From Isosphaera pallida ATCC 43644 (GTDB taxonomy: Bacteria > Planctomycetota > Planctomycetia > Isosphaerales > Isosphaeraceae), in NCBI RefSeq assembly GCF_000186345.1, contig NC_014962.1:248001-312000 (forward strand): a stretch of DNA of 64,000 nt, written 5' to 3'. The notes below the pieces were generated by a model, which saw only the letters and a program-made list of their open reading frames with translations, searched no databases and was not told where the DNA came from. Positions 8,469 to 17,483 of the stretch are shown here, piece after piece; the stretch's first letter is position 1; each line of letters begins with the position of its first letter. The position numbers and the translations under genes were made by a program.

Positions 8469-10043
8469 GTGGGTCTGCTCATGGCAACGGTTCCCGATCC
8501 CCCCGCCGCCGAACCTCGCTCGGAGGATCACCAGGCGTTGCGGCACAGCCTGATTGTGGTGGTGGGGGGCCAACTCGAACGGGTGTTGGGTACGTTGACC
8601 GCCTTGGCGTTGCGTTGGGGTCTCACTCCCGAGCTTCTTGGGGTGTACACCGGATTGCGTCTTTATTTGGACAACGCCAACCGTTCGAGCCTGGGAGTGA
8701 GTCTAGCGGCCGGTCAGGAGGTGCCGCTGCATCTGGCCGCCGGACGGATCGAGCGAGCCGAGCGGATCCAGAACGTGGCTCACACCGTCAACTCGATCAG
8801 TGTTTGGATCTACGCACTGGGATTGCTCGGCCTGGTTTGCTGGAATGCGGCTTGGCGCAACCCCGCCCTGCCCACTGACCCCCTGGCGACCGAATGGACC
8901 TACGGCCTGATTGCGGTGGCCCTAATAGCCCCGCTCAAGCGTTACCAGGATTATCTGATCGTCATGCAGCGCGCCCGCAAGGGGTTTCAAGTGACCACCG
9001 AGGTCCAGGTGCTGGACTCGTTGGTGTTCGCCCTGTTGGCCGTCATCGGTTTGGCAGTGGCTGGACTCTGGGGCTTGTTGGGGGCGGTCGGGGCCCTGAT
9101 GGTCTTCAACATCGGTTATCTCCAGTGGCGACGGCCATTGAGATTGGCCTTCGAGTGGGATCGCCGCGAGGCGGTCCGATTGATGGTCGTGGGCTTTCCG
9201 ATCTGGTTGAACACGTTGTTGTTCATGCTGGTGACCAGCACCGATCGTCTGGTGATCCTCTGGTTGGCCGACCAACCCGAGCGTTCCGTTGGGTTGTACA
9301 CCGTGGCGCTGATGGGAACCGGCTGGGCGCTCGATCTGGCCGGGCGGATCGTGCTGGTGATGGGCACCTATTTTCAATCGACCCTGGGTCGGACCAACGA
9401 TCCGGCGGCGGTGGCTCGTCAGGCGATCCGAGCGACCGAAGCGCAGGCGACTCCGTTGTTCGCCGGCAGCGCGATCGCCTACGTGGCCGGTCCCACCTTC
9501 CTGAGTTGGCTAATGCCAGGTTACGAAGCGGGGGTTGAAGCGATTCATCCGCTTCTACCGGGCATGATCCTGCTGGGTTTGGCGTTAGGAGCGCGTCAGT
9601 TGCTGATCTCGTTGGAGCGGGTCTGGTCGCTGGCCGGAGTGACCACCCTAGGCTGGTTGACGGTGACCGCCTTGTCCGTAGCCTGGGTGGGGGAATCGGG
9701 GATCGTTGGGGTCGCCTGGGGGGTCAGCCTGGGAGCCTTGGTGACCTTTCTGCTCACCACCGCGCTGGCGTATCGGCCCATCTTGGGGGCTTCGGCCTGG
9801 AGTCTTCATCTGGGACGTCTGATCAAGCGTTCGCTCTGGTGGGTCGTCGGGGGGGCGTTGGCTGCCCATCCGCCGTTGCCGTTGCCGCAGACGTGGGCCA
9901 CCATCGGTTGGCAAGGGTTGGTTGAGTTCGTGATTCGAACCGGTTTCCTGATTCTCTGGGCGATGCCCGCGTTGTACCTATGGGGACGCGACCACGACTG
10001 GGGTGGACTCTCCCCGCGACCTAGGCGGAGGGCGAAGCGATGA
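8469..10043 (+). CDS. Polysaccharide flippase-like membrane protein (MOP/Wzx type)
   Basis: About 524 residues with 12 or more hydrophobic segments alternating with short basic loops, for example LVFALLAVIGLAVAGLWGLL, VVGFPIWLNTLLFMLVTSTD and AMPALYLWGRD. The arrangement, with the conserved central NTLLFMLVTSTDRLVI and repeated six-helix halves, fits the MOP superfamily that flips lipid-linked oligosaccharides. GTG 8469 is the first start after the methyltransferase stop; ATG 8481 is an alternative. The 3' end overlaps the next gene by four bases (ATGA), indicating translational coupling. Substrate is unknown. Confidence 0.82.
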   Translation: MGLLMATVPDPPAAEPRSEDHQALRHSLIVVVGGQLERVLGTLTALALRWGLTPELLGVYTGLRLYLDNANRSSLGVSLAAGQEVPLHLAAGRIERAERIQNVAHTVNSISVWIYALGLLGLVCWNAAWRNPALPTDPLATEWTYGLIAVALIAPLKRYQDYLIVMQRARKGFQVTTEVQVLDSLVFALLAVIGLAVAGLWGLLGAVGALMVFNIGYLQWRRPLRLAFEWDRREAVRLMVVGFPIWLNTLLFMLVTSTDRLVILWLADQPERSVGLYTVALMGTGWALDLAGRIVLVMGTYFQSTLGRTNDPAAVARQAIRATEAQATPLFAGSAIAYVAGPTFLSWLMPGYEAGVEAIHPLLPGMILLGLALGARQLLISLERVWSLAGVTTLGWLTVTALSVAWVGESGIVGVAWGVSLGALVTFLLTTALAYRPILGASAWSLHLGRLIKRSLWWVVGGALAAHPPLPLPQTWATIGWQGLVEFVIRTGFLILWAMPALYLWGRDHDWGGLSPRPRRRAKR

Positions 10044-12049
10044 CCATCAACGCCTGGCCGCCGTTTGAGTCGGCGACCAATCGCGCCTCCGACCCGTGGG
10101 CATGGATCGGTCACCCCAACGCTGGGGCGATTCTCGCCGATCTCGGGTTTGTGTTGCTGACGGCGCTCTGGTCAATCCGGGTGGGAACCTGGCTGGTGGC
10201 CGCCTGTCGGGTCGGGACTCCCGATCGCCCCGCGCTCGATCGCGTCGAGCGGATCGCCCTGGGCATCCCGCTGGCGTTGGGACTCCTCGCCTTAACCACG
10301 CTGGTTCTCGGGTTAATCGGCGGTCTCAACCGTGGACAGCTGACGGTGGGAATCGGTCTGCTCACCCTGGGCGCAGCGGCGCTGGGGAGGCGGGCCAACC
10401 GTTGCTCGAAGGTGGGCGACGCGGAGGTCTTCCCGGCCGAGTTCCGGAGGCGTCCGCCCCGCCTGGCGGTCGGACCATTAGCGTTGGCCGGTTTGGGCAC
10501 GCTGCTCAACGCCCTGGCTCCACCGACCGACGGCGACGCTTTATGTTATCATTTGCAAGTTCCAAAGCAATTCTTGATCGACGGACGAGTGGGTTATAAT
10601 CCCGACCAGTTCGAGACAATCTATCCGATGCTGACCGAAATGCTTTACGCAGTCGGTCTAGAGTTCGGGGGGCCGGTGGCCTGCCGCTTGATTCATTGGT
10701 GGCTCGGCGTGGCTGGGGTGGTAGCCACCTTCGCGTTGGGACGGCGTTGCGGCGGTCCTGCGGTGGGCTGGTGGGCCGCGGCGATTGCCGGATTGACCCC
10801 GGCCGCCACCGCCGGCATGGTCGCGCCGCTCAACGATGTGGCGCTGGCCTCCTTCAGCGTCGCGGCGGTGTTGGCCTGGGTGATCGTCATGACCTCCGAC
10901 GGAGCGAAGACGTGTCCGAGTTCTCGGGACGCGGTCTTGGCGGGCGTGATGCTGGGGCTGGCTTTGGGGGTGAAGTATCCCGCGCTGATTTTGGCGGGGC
11001 TGCTGACGGTAGCGACGCTCATCCGCACTCCAAGACACGTCGGGACGTATCTGCTGGCGGCCTTGTTGGTGGGGGGAGTCTGGTTTGGGCGGGCCTTCCT
11101 CGCCACGGGGAATCCAGTCTATCCGTTCCTGCATGAAATCTTCGGCGCGGGGCTGGCCGAGGCGTCCGAGGCGCGTTGGCGTCCTTTGGAACCGTCACCG
11201 CTCAATCTGATGGGGGCGTTGATCCCCTTGAGCCTCGATCCGTTGCGGTTCGAGAGTCGTCCGCACCAGTTGGGGCCGCTCTGGTTGATGACTCTGCCGT
11301 TGTTAGTGCTGGTCCGCCCTCGTCCCCACCGCTGGGTGGTTGGTTTGGTGGCGCTGGGATGGCTATTCATCGCGTTGAGCATGTCGCAACGTCAAAGTCC
11401 GCGGTTCCTGCTGCCGGCGTTGGGGCCTTTGGCGGTTGGGGCCGGTTGGGTGGTCGCGGCGCTGGCGGCTCGCTGCGACCCTCGGGCGCGGTTGGCAGTC
11501 GGCCTGATCGCGGGGGTTCTGCTCTTGCAGGCGGCGTGGGCGATGGCGCGGGCGCGGTCGGGATGGGCTTACCTCGCCGGCGAGGAATCTGCCCTCGCTT
11601 ATCTGGAGAAGAGGGAGCCAACCGTGGTGGTGGGGCGTTGGATGGCGGCTCATCTCCCCAAGGAGGCGGTGGTGGTGGGGCAGGATCACCGGGGGTTTTA
11701 CTTGCCGCGTCGCTACGTCATGGAGTTGGCCCACCGTCGCCGCACTCGTTGGGGACGCGACCCCAACCAGCCGCCCGGTTCGCCTGGGCAAATCGTGGCG
11801 ACCCTCCGGGCTCGGGGGTTCACGCATCTGTTGACCGCTCAACCGGTACCGCTCGACGCGGTGGAGTTCGACCCCACCTTGACCAGCTGGCTGGCTCCTT
11901 TGCTGGAGGCGTCGCCGCCGCGTTGGCAAGCCGTGTTGACCGACGGCGACGGGGTGACCCGGCGCTATCGGGTGGACGATCTGGCGGATTTGGCCGATCG
12001 AGCCACCGAGACCCAGGCGGCCGCGTTCCGGTTCAATCAGGTCGAATAA
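10040..12049 (+). CDS. Multi-pass membrane glycosyltransferase-like protein (GT-C/ArnT-like)
   Basis: About 669 residues with roughly 10 to 12 membrane segments, then a soluble C-terminal region from about residue 530. The first large extracytoplasmic loop (PTDGDALCYHLQVPKQFL, then a QFETIYPMLTEML stretch) holds the acidic and histidine residues where GT-C enzymes bind polyprenyl-phosphate sugars. A conserved YPFLHEIFG segment follows. ATG 10040 overlaps the flippase stop and has a good GGAGGG site 7 bases upstream. It probably transfers a sugar outside the cytoplasmic membrane in the same pathway as the flippase. The family call rests on topology and loop pattern only. Confidence 0.7.
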   Translation: MTINAWPPFESATNRASDPWAWIGHPNAGAILADLGFVLLTALWSIRVGTWLVAACRVGTPDRPALDRVERIALGIPLALGLLALTTLVLGLIGGLNRGQLTVGIGLLTLGAAALGRRANRCSKVGDAEVFPAEFRRRPPRLAVGPLALAGLGTLLNALAPPTDGDALCYHLQVPKQFLIDGRVGYNPDQFETIYPMLTEMLYAVGLEFGGPVACRLIHWWLGVAGVVATFALGRRCGGPAVGWWAAAIAGLTPAATAGMVAPLNDVALASFSVAAVLAWVIVMTSDGAKTCPSSRDAVLAGVMLGLALGVKYPALILAGLLTVATLIRTPRHVGTYLLAALLVGGVWFGRAFLATGNPVYPFLHEIFGAGLAEASEARWRPLEPSPLNLMGALIPLSLDPLRFESRPHQLGPLWLMTLPLLVLVRPRPHRWVVGLVALGWLFIALSMSQRQSPRFLLPALGPLAVGAGWVVAALAARCDPRARLAVGLIAGVLLLQAAWAMARARSGWAYLAGEESALAYLEKREPTVVVGRWMAAHLPKEAVVVGQDHRGFYLPRRYVMELAHRRRTRWGRDPNQPPGSPGQIVATLRARGFTHLLTAQPVPLDAVEFDPTLTSWLAPLLEASPPRWQAVLTDGDGVTRRYRVDDLADLADRATETQAAAFRFNQVE

Positions 12050-12102
12050 CGTGGTTGAAAAATGAGGGCAGGTTCTGATTCAAACTCAAGGAGCAATTGG
12101 CG

Positions 12103-13071
12103 ATGATTCGTCTTTGCCGCTTTGTGGACGACGACCTGGAGCTGGCCGGGTTTTATCGGGACGACCTGATCGTGCCGTTGGTCCGGGCGGTGGAGGCTTA
12201 CAGCGAGGCGACCGGCCAGGACGTGCCGCCACCGGCTAGCGAGGAGGAGGATCTGCTGGAGTACCTACCGCCCGATGGGGAATACGCCCCGCTGGTGGCC
12301 AAGGTAGCCGCTTGGTTGGAGACCCACACGGCCGAGGCGTTGGGTGATCTGGCGATCCCTCTGGAACAGGTGACGCTGCGGACCCCGATCCCAGCGCCGG
12401 GCAAAATTCTGCTGCTGGCGGGCAACTATTCGGAGCATGTCGCCGAGCAGGGGGGCGTCGCGGCGGAGCGTTTGGAGACGTTCCCATATGTGTTTATGAA
12501 ACCTTTGACGACGTTGAACGATCCGTTTGGGCCGATCGTGATTCCCAAGGTATCGCCGGATCGGATCGACTGGGAGTGCGAGCTTGGGGTGGTGATCGGT
12601 CGGACCTGTCGGCATGTCGAGGCGTCCGAGGCGTTGGAGTACGTGGCCGGTTACACAGTGGTCAACGACGTGTCGGATCGGGGATTCAAACCCAATCCGG
12701 GTCGCAAGCCCCGGGAGCGGGATCGGTTTTTCGACTGGCTGCACGGCAAATGGCACGACACCTTTTTACCGGTGGGGCCGTGCATTCTGGCGGCCGGACC
12801 GAGAGTTGATCCCCAAGGGTTCCGACTGACGTTGCGGGTCAACGACGAGGTCAAACAGAACGACACCACAGCCAAGATGGTTTTTCCGGTAGCGGAGATT
12901 GTCAGTTTCTTGTCCCGGATGATGACTCTAGAGCCCGGCGATTTGATCGCCACGGGCACCCCTTCGGGGGTGGGCAACGCCACGGGCACCTTCCTCAAAC
13001 CTGGGGACGTGGTGCGAGCGGCGATCGAGGGAATCGGCGTGCTGGAGAACCCGGTGGAATCCGAGGAGTGA
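12103..13071 (+). CDS. Fumarylacetoacetate hydrolase (FAH) family protein
   Basis: A 322-residue enzyme of the FAH superfamily, which hydrolyses, isomerises or decarboxylates beta-diketo and 2-keto acids using a divalent metal. The N-terminal 85 residues form a small cap. The catalytic domain begins near KILLLAGNYSEH and shows the metal-binding acids in WECELGVVIGR, then the DVSDRGF loop and the signature GDLIATGTPSGVG. ATG 12103 lies 9 bases after an AAGGAG site; an upstream TTG at 12097 would be too close to it. The gene lies 53 bases after the membrane glycosyltransferase. A hydrolase of this kind is an unexpected member of a surface-glycan block; a metabolic role such as 2-keto acid turnover is equally possible. 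Confidence 0.92.
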   Translation: MIRLCRFVDDDLELAGFYRDDLIVPLVRAVEAYSEATGQDVPPPASEEEDLLEYLPPDGEYAPLVAKVAAWLETHTAEALGDLAIPLEQVTLRTPIPAPGKILLLAGNYSEHVAEQGGVAAERLETFPYVFMKPLTTLNDPFGPIVIPKVSPDRIDWECELGVVIGRTCRHVEASEALEYVAGYTVVNDVSDRGFKPNPGRKPRERDRFFDWLHGKWHDTFLPVGPCILAAGPRVDPQGFRLTLRVNDEVKQNDTTAKMVFPVAEIVSFLSRMMTLEPGDLIATGTPSGVGNATGTFLKPGDVVRAAIEGIGVLENPVESEE

Positions 13072-13442
13072 GCAGCGGGTCGGGGCAGGTTCGCCGTATG
13101 GGGGAGGGCTCGTGGCGTGTTGCGGCGTTCCTCGTTGATGGCGTGGTGGTTCGCGTTGACGAGGGGGGGGGATTTGGCTAGAACCGATCTCAGTTGACCG
13201 AGCGCGGCTCGCCTGGTCGATGGCGACGCCGATAGCTCGAGCCGACCGTTTCCCAGGTGTTCACGTCCCGGTCGATGATCGCCAACGCCCAACCGCGGAA
13301 GAAAGCCTCGTCGTTTCCTTTCAGCGCGCTGCGTCGCGTTTGGGTGGATCACCGACGAATCAAAGCCGGCGCGGCGCGCTGGAACCAATCGAATCGATCG
13401 CGACCAGGACGCTGATTTTCACCGCGAGCCGAGGGACCGGCG
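13072..13442. other. Intergenic gap, FAH gene to MBOAT gene
   Basis: 371 bases between co-directional genes, with a run of nine G at 13163-13171. I see no clear terminator, promoter or small gene. The gap suggests that the MBOAT gene opens a second transcription unit. Confidence 0.5.
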
Positions 13443-14972
13443 ATGGCGTTGAGCCCATTGGACAAGAAGTCCGCCCCCCCGACAACCACTCCACCGACCC
13501 CGACCCTGCCCCACCGTCTCTTTCAGCCCGATCGCCGTCGGGAACCGGAGATGTGGTCTTCCCAGGGGCGGGACGAGTCAACCACCTCCGTCCGTCATCC
13601 GGTTCGTCCGATCCTGGATGAGGAGGATTTATTACCTCCCGAGGCCCGGGCGCGGGCCGAACGGCGGATGGACCGCATCGCGTTCTACAAAATTGAAGCG
13701 CTGTTGATCCTTTTGACCGGATTGGCCTACGCCTATCGCCTGGAGGGTCGGGCGTTTCAGATCGTCCTGACGATGGTTGCGATCGGCCTGCCGATTTACG
13801 AGGCGCTGGGGGAGCGTTGGCGGCGTCCCTTCGTGGCGTGGTTGACGGTCGTGGCGTTGGGCTGGGTGTTTGGGCCGGTCGCCGCGGCGCTGGTGGTGGG
13901 GCTGACGTTGGGGTTGATCGGGATTTGTCTGGCTCCAATCCCCTGGGCGGTTCGGGCGGGGATCGTTGCGGGCGTGGGGGTCAGCCTGATGGCGCTGCGG
14001 AATCAACCAGGTCTGCCGGTGCCGGCGGTCTTCTGGCCGGTGGCGGGCAGCTTCCTGATGTTCCGCATGGTCATCTACCTCTACGAACTCAAACATGCCA
14101 AGAAACCCGAATCATTCCTCGACGCAGTCAATTATTTTTTGTTGCCCCCCAACGCCTGCTTCATCCACTTTCCGGTGGTGGATTACCGGACAATGCAGCG
14201 CACCTGGTTGATGGGGGGGTTGCGCGAGACCCAGCGTGAGGGTCTGCGGATGATCTTCCGGGGGATGATTCATCTGCTCGGCTATCGCATCATTTATCAC
14301 GAATTGCTGATCGCGCCGGGGGACGTGGAGGATCCCGCGACGCTGGCGCGGTTCCTGGTGTGCAACTATCTCCTGTATTTGCGGGTGTCGGGCCAGTTCC
14401 ACATCGCCTGCGGCATCATTCATCTTTTCGGCTGGCGTTTACCGGAGACGCACCACAATTATCTGCTGGCCAACAGTTTTACGGACTACTGGCGTCGAAT
14501 TAACATTTATTGGAAGGATTTCATGGTTCGGGTGTTTTTCAACCCGACCGTCTTCCGGCTCAAGAGGTGGCCGCAACCGCTGGCGTTGGCGGCGGCGACG
14601 GTGGTGGTGTTTCTGGCGACTTGGCTGCTGCACGCCTACCAATCGTTCTGGCTGCGGGGTTCGTGGGGGTTCTCCACGACCGACGGGTTGTTTTGGGGAA
14701 TCCTCGGTGTATTGGTGTTGATCAATGTTCAGATCGACGCACGTCGAACCAGGGCTGGTCGGCGGTTCCGCCCGCTCAAGGCGACCGAGGGCCGGTCCGC
14801 TTCGGTTTGGCGACGCGCCGGGGCGTTGGCCAAGCATTCGCTCCAGGTGGCGGCCACCTTCACGACGATCGCGGTGTTGTGGTCGCTGTGGTCCAGCCCT
14901 GGTGTGGGCGAATGGCTGGAGATGATGGGTCGGGGGTTGGGTCTGACGATCGGATCGGGCAGAGGAGGCTGA
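13443..14972 (+). CDS. MBOAT-family membrane O-acyltransferase (DltB/AlgI-like)
   Basis: A 509-residue multi-pass protein. After a 90-residue polar leader there are about ten hydrophobic segments. Two MBOAT landmarks are visible: a loop reading ANSFTDYWRRINIYWKDF, aligning with the SFxDFWRRWH segment of AlgI and DltB, and a membrane histidine in TWLLHAYQSFWLRG (residue 397), at the position of the family's catalytic histidine. MBOAT enzymes move an acyl group across the membrane onto an extracytoplasmic acceptor. ATG 13443 follows a GAGGGA site by 6 bases. Two SGNH proteins and an adenylating ligase follow directly, as in dlt-type systems. Divergent from characterised members, so the substrate is open. 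Confidence 0.78.
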   Translation: MALSPLDKKSAPPTTTPPTPTLPHRLFQPDRRREPEMWSSQGRDESTTSVRHPVRPILDEEDLLPPEARARAERRMDRIAFYKIEALLILLTGLAYAYRLEGRAFQIVLTMVAIGLPIYEALGERWRRPFVAWLTVVALGWVFGPVAAALVVGLTLGLIGICLAPIPWAVRAGIVAGVGVSLMALRNQPGLPVPAVFWPVAGSFLMFRMVIYLYELKHAKKPESFLDAVNYFLLPPNACFIHFPVVDYRTMQRTWLMGGLRETQREGLRMIFRGMIHLLGYRIIYHELLIAPGDVEDPATLARFLVCNYLLYLRVSGQFHIACGIIHLFGWRLPETHHNYLLANSFTDYWRRINIYWKDFMVRVFFNPTVFRLKRWPQPLALAAATVVVFLATWLLHAYQSFWLRGSWGFSTTDGLFWGILGVLVLINVQIDARRTRAGRRFRPLKATEGRSASVWRRAGALAKHSLQVAATFTTIAVLWSLWSSPGVGEWLEMMGRGLGLTIGSGRGG

Positions 14973-14975
14973 TTC

Positions 14976-16166
14976 ATGCGCCCGCTCACGCTCGTCGATC
15001 GCCTCAGCGTCGCTGCAGCTTTAGGACTAGCGCTGCTGGCGGTCCTGCCCACCGAGCAATGGACCAGCGCTTCCCTGGTGTTGCGTTTCAAGGGAGCCGT
15101 TCGCAACGACGGACCCAACCAGATCGACTTGGAGCAGCGCGAGCGGGGCTATTATGAAAAGGTGTTGGAGGTGCATCGCGGTTTGGACCGCATCGACGGT
15201 GGTTGGGGCGATCCTATTGGGACCGAATCCGAGAACCAACCCCAACCATTTCGTCATGGCGGTTTGGTCCAGGATGTGGCGGACGTGAGGGATTACGTCC
15301 TCAAGCCCAACCTCGACACTCGGTACTGGGACGGAGTCCGCTGGAGCACGAATGCCCGGGGGATGCGCGACCGGGAGTACGCCATTCCCAAGCCGCCCGG
15401 CGTGACGCGGTACGCTTTGGTGGGGGATTCGATCGGTTGCGGCTGGGGTGTGGATCAGAGTGAATCGTTTGAGGCCATCACGGAAGCCCAGCTCGATCGG
15501 GAGGCGCGGGCGTTCGGACGGGGTGGCTTTGAGTTGCTCAACCATAGCGTCCCCGGCCACGCGCCGGGGCAGCGTTGGGCCGACTTCCTGGCCAACGACG
15601 GTTGGAGGGACGAGCTTGACGGAGTCATCGTGCAGGCCACGCCCGCCGAGGTCGGCTGGGACGAGCGGCGGTTGCGGGTGCTACTGGCCCGTGGTCCCGG
15701 CTTTGGCTTCGACGCGCCGATGTATGCGGAGACTTTGGCGCAGGCTGGAGCGCGGCCAGGGGATCGGGTCGATGGCTACCGTCGACGTTTGGAACCGTGG
15801 CGCTGGGCGATCCTGGAGGGAGTGTATCGTCACATTGCCCAGGAGTGCCGGGCGCGTGGGGTGAGGTCGTGGTACATCCTCGTGCCCCGCGTCGGCAAGA
15901 CGACCACTCCCAGCCAGCGGCGCGAGTTGTTGAGTCTGGCGGCGCGTTGCGGCTTCGACGAGGTTCACGACCTGACTGGAGTGATTCCCGAATCTGACCC
16001 GGCACGTTACGCGCTTTCGCCCCGAGATTACCACCCCAACGCCTTGGGACATCGGCTGTTGGCCGAGGCATTGATCGCGCGATTGAGGCCGGCGGCCACC
16101 TCGGCGGGGACCGCCTCGGCATTCCGTTGGGGCTTTTCGAACAGGCGAGCGGAGCTTCACCAATGA
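14976..16166 (+). CDS. Membrane-anchored SGNH-hydrolase-like protein, copy 1
   Basis: 396 residues. One N-terminal hydrophobic anchor (LSVAAALGLALLAVLP) puts the domain outside the cytoplasm. The SGNH core is marked by block I LVGDSIGCGWGV, with the nucleophile near Ser152, and by block V DYHPNALGH with the Asp-x-His pair near the C-terminus. A lead-in STNARGMRDREYAIPKPPG is shared with the next gene. SGNH domains of this layout accompany MBOAT acyltransferases (DltD with DltB, AlgJ/AlgX with AlgI) and complete acyl transfer outside the membrane. The start lies 3 bases after the MBOAT stop with a GAGGAGG site, so the two are coupled. Confidence 0.8.
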   Translation: MRPLTLVDRLSVAAALGLALLAVLPTEQWTSASLVLRFKGAVRNDGPNQIDLEQRERGYYEKVLEVHRGLDRIDGGWGDPIGTESENQPQPFRHGGLVQDVADVRDYVLKPNLDTRYWDGVRWSTNARGMRDREYAIPKPPGVTRYALVGDSIGCGWGVDQSESFEAITEAQLDREARAFGRGGFELLNHSVPGHAPGQRWADFLANDGWRDELDGVIVQATPAEVGWDERRLRVLLARGPGFGFDAPMYAETLAQAGARPGDRVDGYRRRLEPWRWAILEGVYRHIAQECRARGVRSWYILVPRVGKTTTPSQRRELLSLAARCGFDEVHDLTGVIPESDPARYALSPRDYHPNALGHRLLAEALIARLRPAATSAGTASAFRWGFSNRRAELHQ

Positions 16167-17422
16167 GTCGTCCCAAGTCTCCTCCCTGGCGGATGGTGGA
16201 CGAAGCGGAAGAAGTCGGTTACGCCCTGAGGGTGGCCGCCGTGGCACTGCTTTTGGGGGTGGTGGGGTTGTCAGTGGCATTGGGCGAGGAGGTTCGCTGG
16301 CTGAGGGCCGCGCGCAACCCCGACCCCAACCGGGCCGACCTGGAGTCGGCCGCGGGGGGCTATTACGTGGCCCTGATCGACGGCGGCGGCGACCACGACG
16401 GCGACTCCCGCCCCGGCCCCGGCGGCGGCCTCAACGACGCTTTAGTGGGGCGTCCCGCCGGATGGCTGAGGTTCCCCGAGGCCGGGGTGTCTCGCCACAT
16501 GCCCCAGGACTTCCGTCAACATGTGTTGATCCCCAACCTCAAGCGGGAACTCTACAGCGCGTCGTTTTCGACCAACTCGCGGGGTCTGCGTGATCGGGAG
16601 TACGCCTTGGAGAAGCCACCCGGCGTCTTCCGAATCGTCCTGATGGGGGCGTCGATCGACATGGGTTGGGGAGTTCCCGATGCGCTGACGTATGAGAATC
16701 GTCTCGAAGACTGGCTCAATCATGTGGCTCGCCGCGAACGTTTGGGACGGCGTTTCGAGGTGATCAACTTCTCCGTGGCTGCCTATTCGCCGGCTCAGAG
16801 GGTCGATACCCTGGGCGACGACGCGTTGCGTTATGATCCCGACCTGGTCTTGCTGGTGGGCACGACGCTGGACCCCCGCCTCACCGAAATTCATCTGCGG
16901 TCGTTGGTACGTCACGGGGCCGATCTCCGTTCGGCAGCCATCCGGGAAGCAATCACGCGGCTAGGCATCTCCTCCGACGAGGAGAAGGGGGGACCGGCGG
17001 CCCGCCGCGATCTGGAGCGCCGTTCGATCAAGTCGGAGTTCAAGCGTCAGGCGGCCCTGGTGATTTGGGAGATCATCGAAGGTTCGTTGGCCGAGGCGCG
17101 GACCCTCTGCGACAAACACGGAGTTCCGCTGGTTCTGGTCCTGATTCCCCGCGTCGGGGCCGCCGACGCTCCCCGCACCCGACGGCAGACCGAGGCCGCC
17201 TACCTTGAACGCGCCGCCAAACTCGGCCTGACGGTGATCAACCTGCTGGACACCTTCGATGGTCGCGGTCGCTCCAGTTTGGAAATCGCCCCGTGGGATG
17301 ACCATCCCAACGCCTTGGGACACGAGCTTCTCTTCATCGCGCTGGCCCAAACGATCGAGCGCGATCCTAGGTTATGTTCGCTCGTGCTGGGTCCGGCATA
17401 TCGACCTCGCCCGCCGCGCTGA
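16163..17422 (+). CDS. Membrane-anchored SGNH-hydrolase-like protein, copy 2
   Basis: 419 residues from ATG 16163, which overlaps the previous stop by four bases (ATGA). An N-terminal hydrophobic helix (VAAVALLLGVVGLSVALG) anchors it. It is a tandem paralogue of the preceding protein: both share STNxRGxRDREYAxxKPPGVxR and then x-GWGV around the nucleophile. In this copy block I reads LMGASIDMGWGV, so the aspartate before the serine is alanine (Ala163, Ser164), while block V keeps DDHPNALGH. Ser, Asp and His are therefore present, but the altered block I suggests a different or weakened activity. A basic insertion near residue 285 (AARRDLERRSIKSEFKRQ) is not found in copy 1. Confidence 0.78.
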   Translation: MSRPKSPPWRMVDEAEEVGYALRVAAVALLLGVVGLSVALGEEVRWLRAARNPDPNRADLESAAGGYYVALIDGGGDHDGDSRPGPGGGLNDALVGRPAGWLRFPEAGVSRHMPQDFRQHVLIPNLKRELYSASFSTNSRGLRDREYALEKPPGVFRIVLMGASIDMGWGVPDALTYENRLEDWLNHVARRERLGRRFEVINFSVAAYSPAQRVDTLGDDALRYDPDLVLLVGTTLDPRLTEIHLRSLVRHGADLRSAAIREAITRLGISSDEEKGGPAARRDLERRSIKSEFKRQAALVIWEIIEGSLAEARTLCDKHGVPLVLVLIPRVGAADAPRTRRQTEAAYLERAAKLGLTVINLLDTFDGRGRSSLEIAPWDDHPNALGHELLFIALAQTIERDPRLCSLVLGPAYRPRPPR

Positions 17423-17483
17423 CTGGTTGCGGTTTCGTCTTCAAGCCGACACTTCTTCGAACCATCCAATCCAAGGAACTCCG

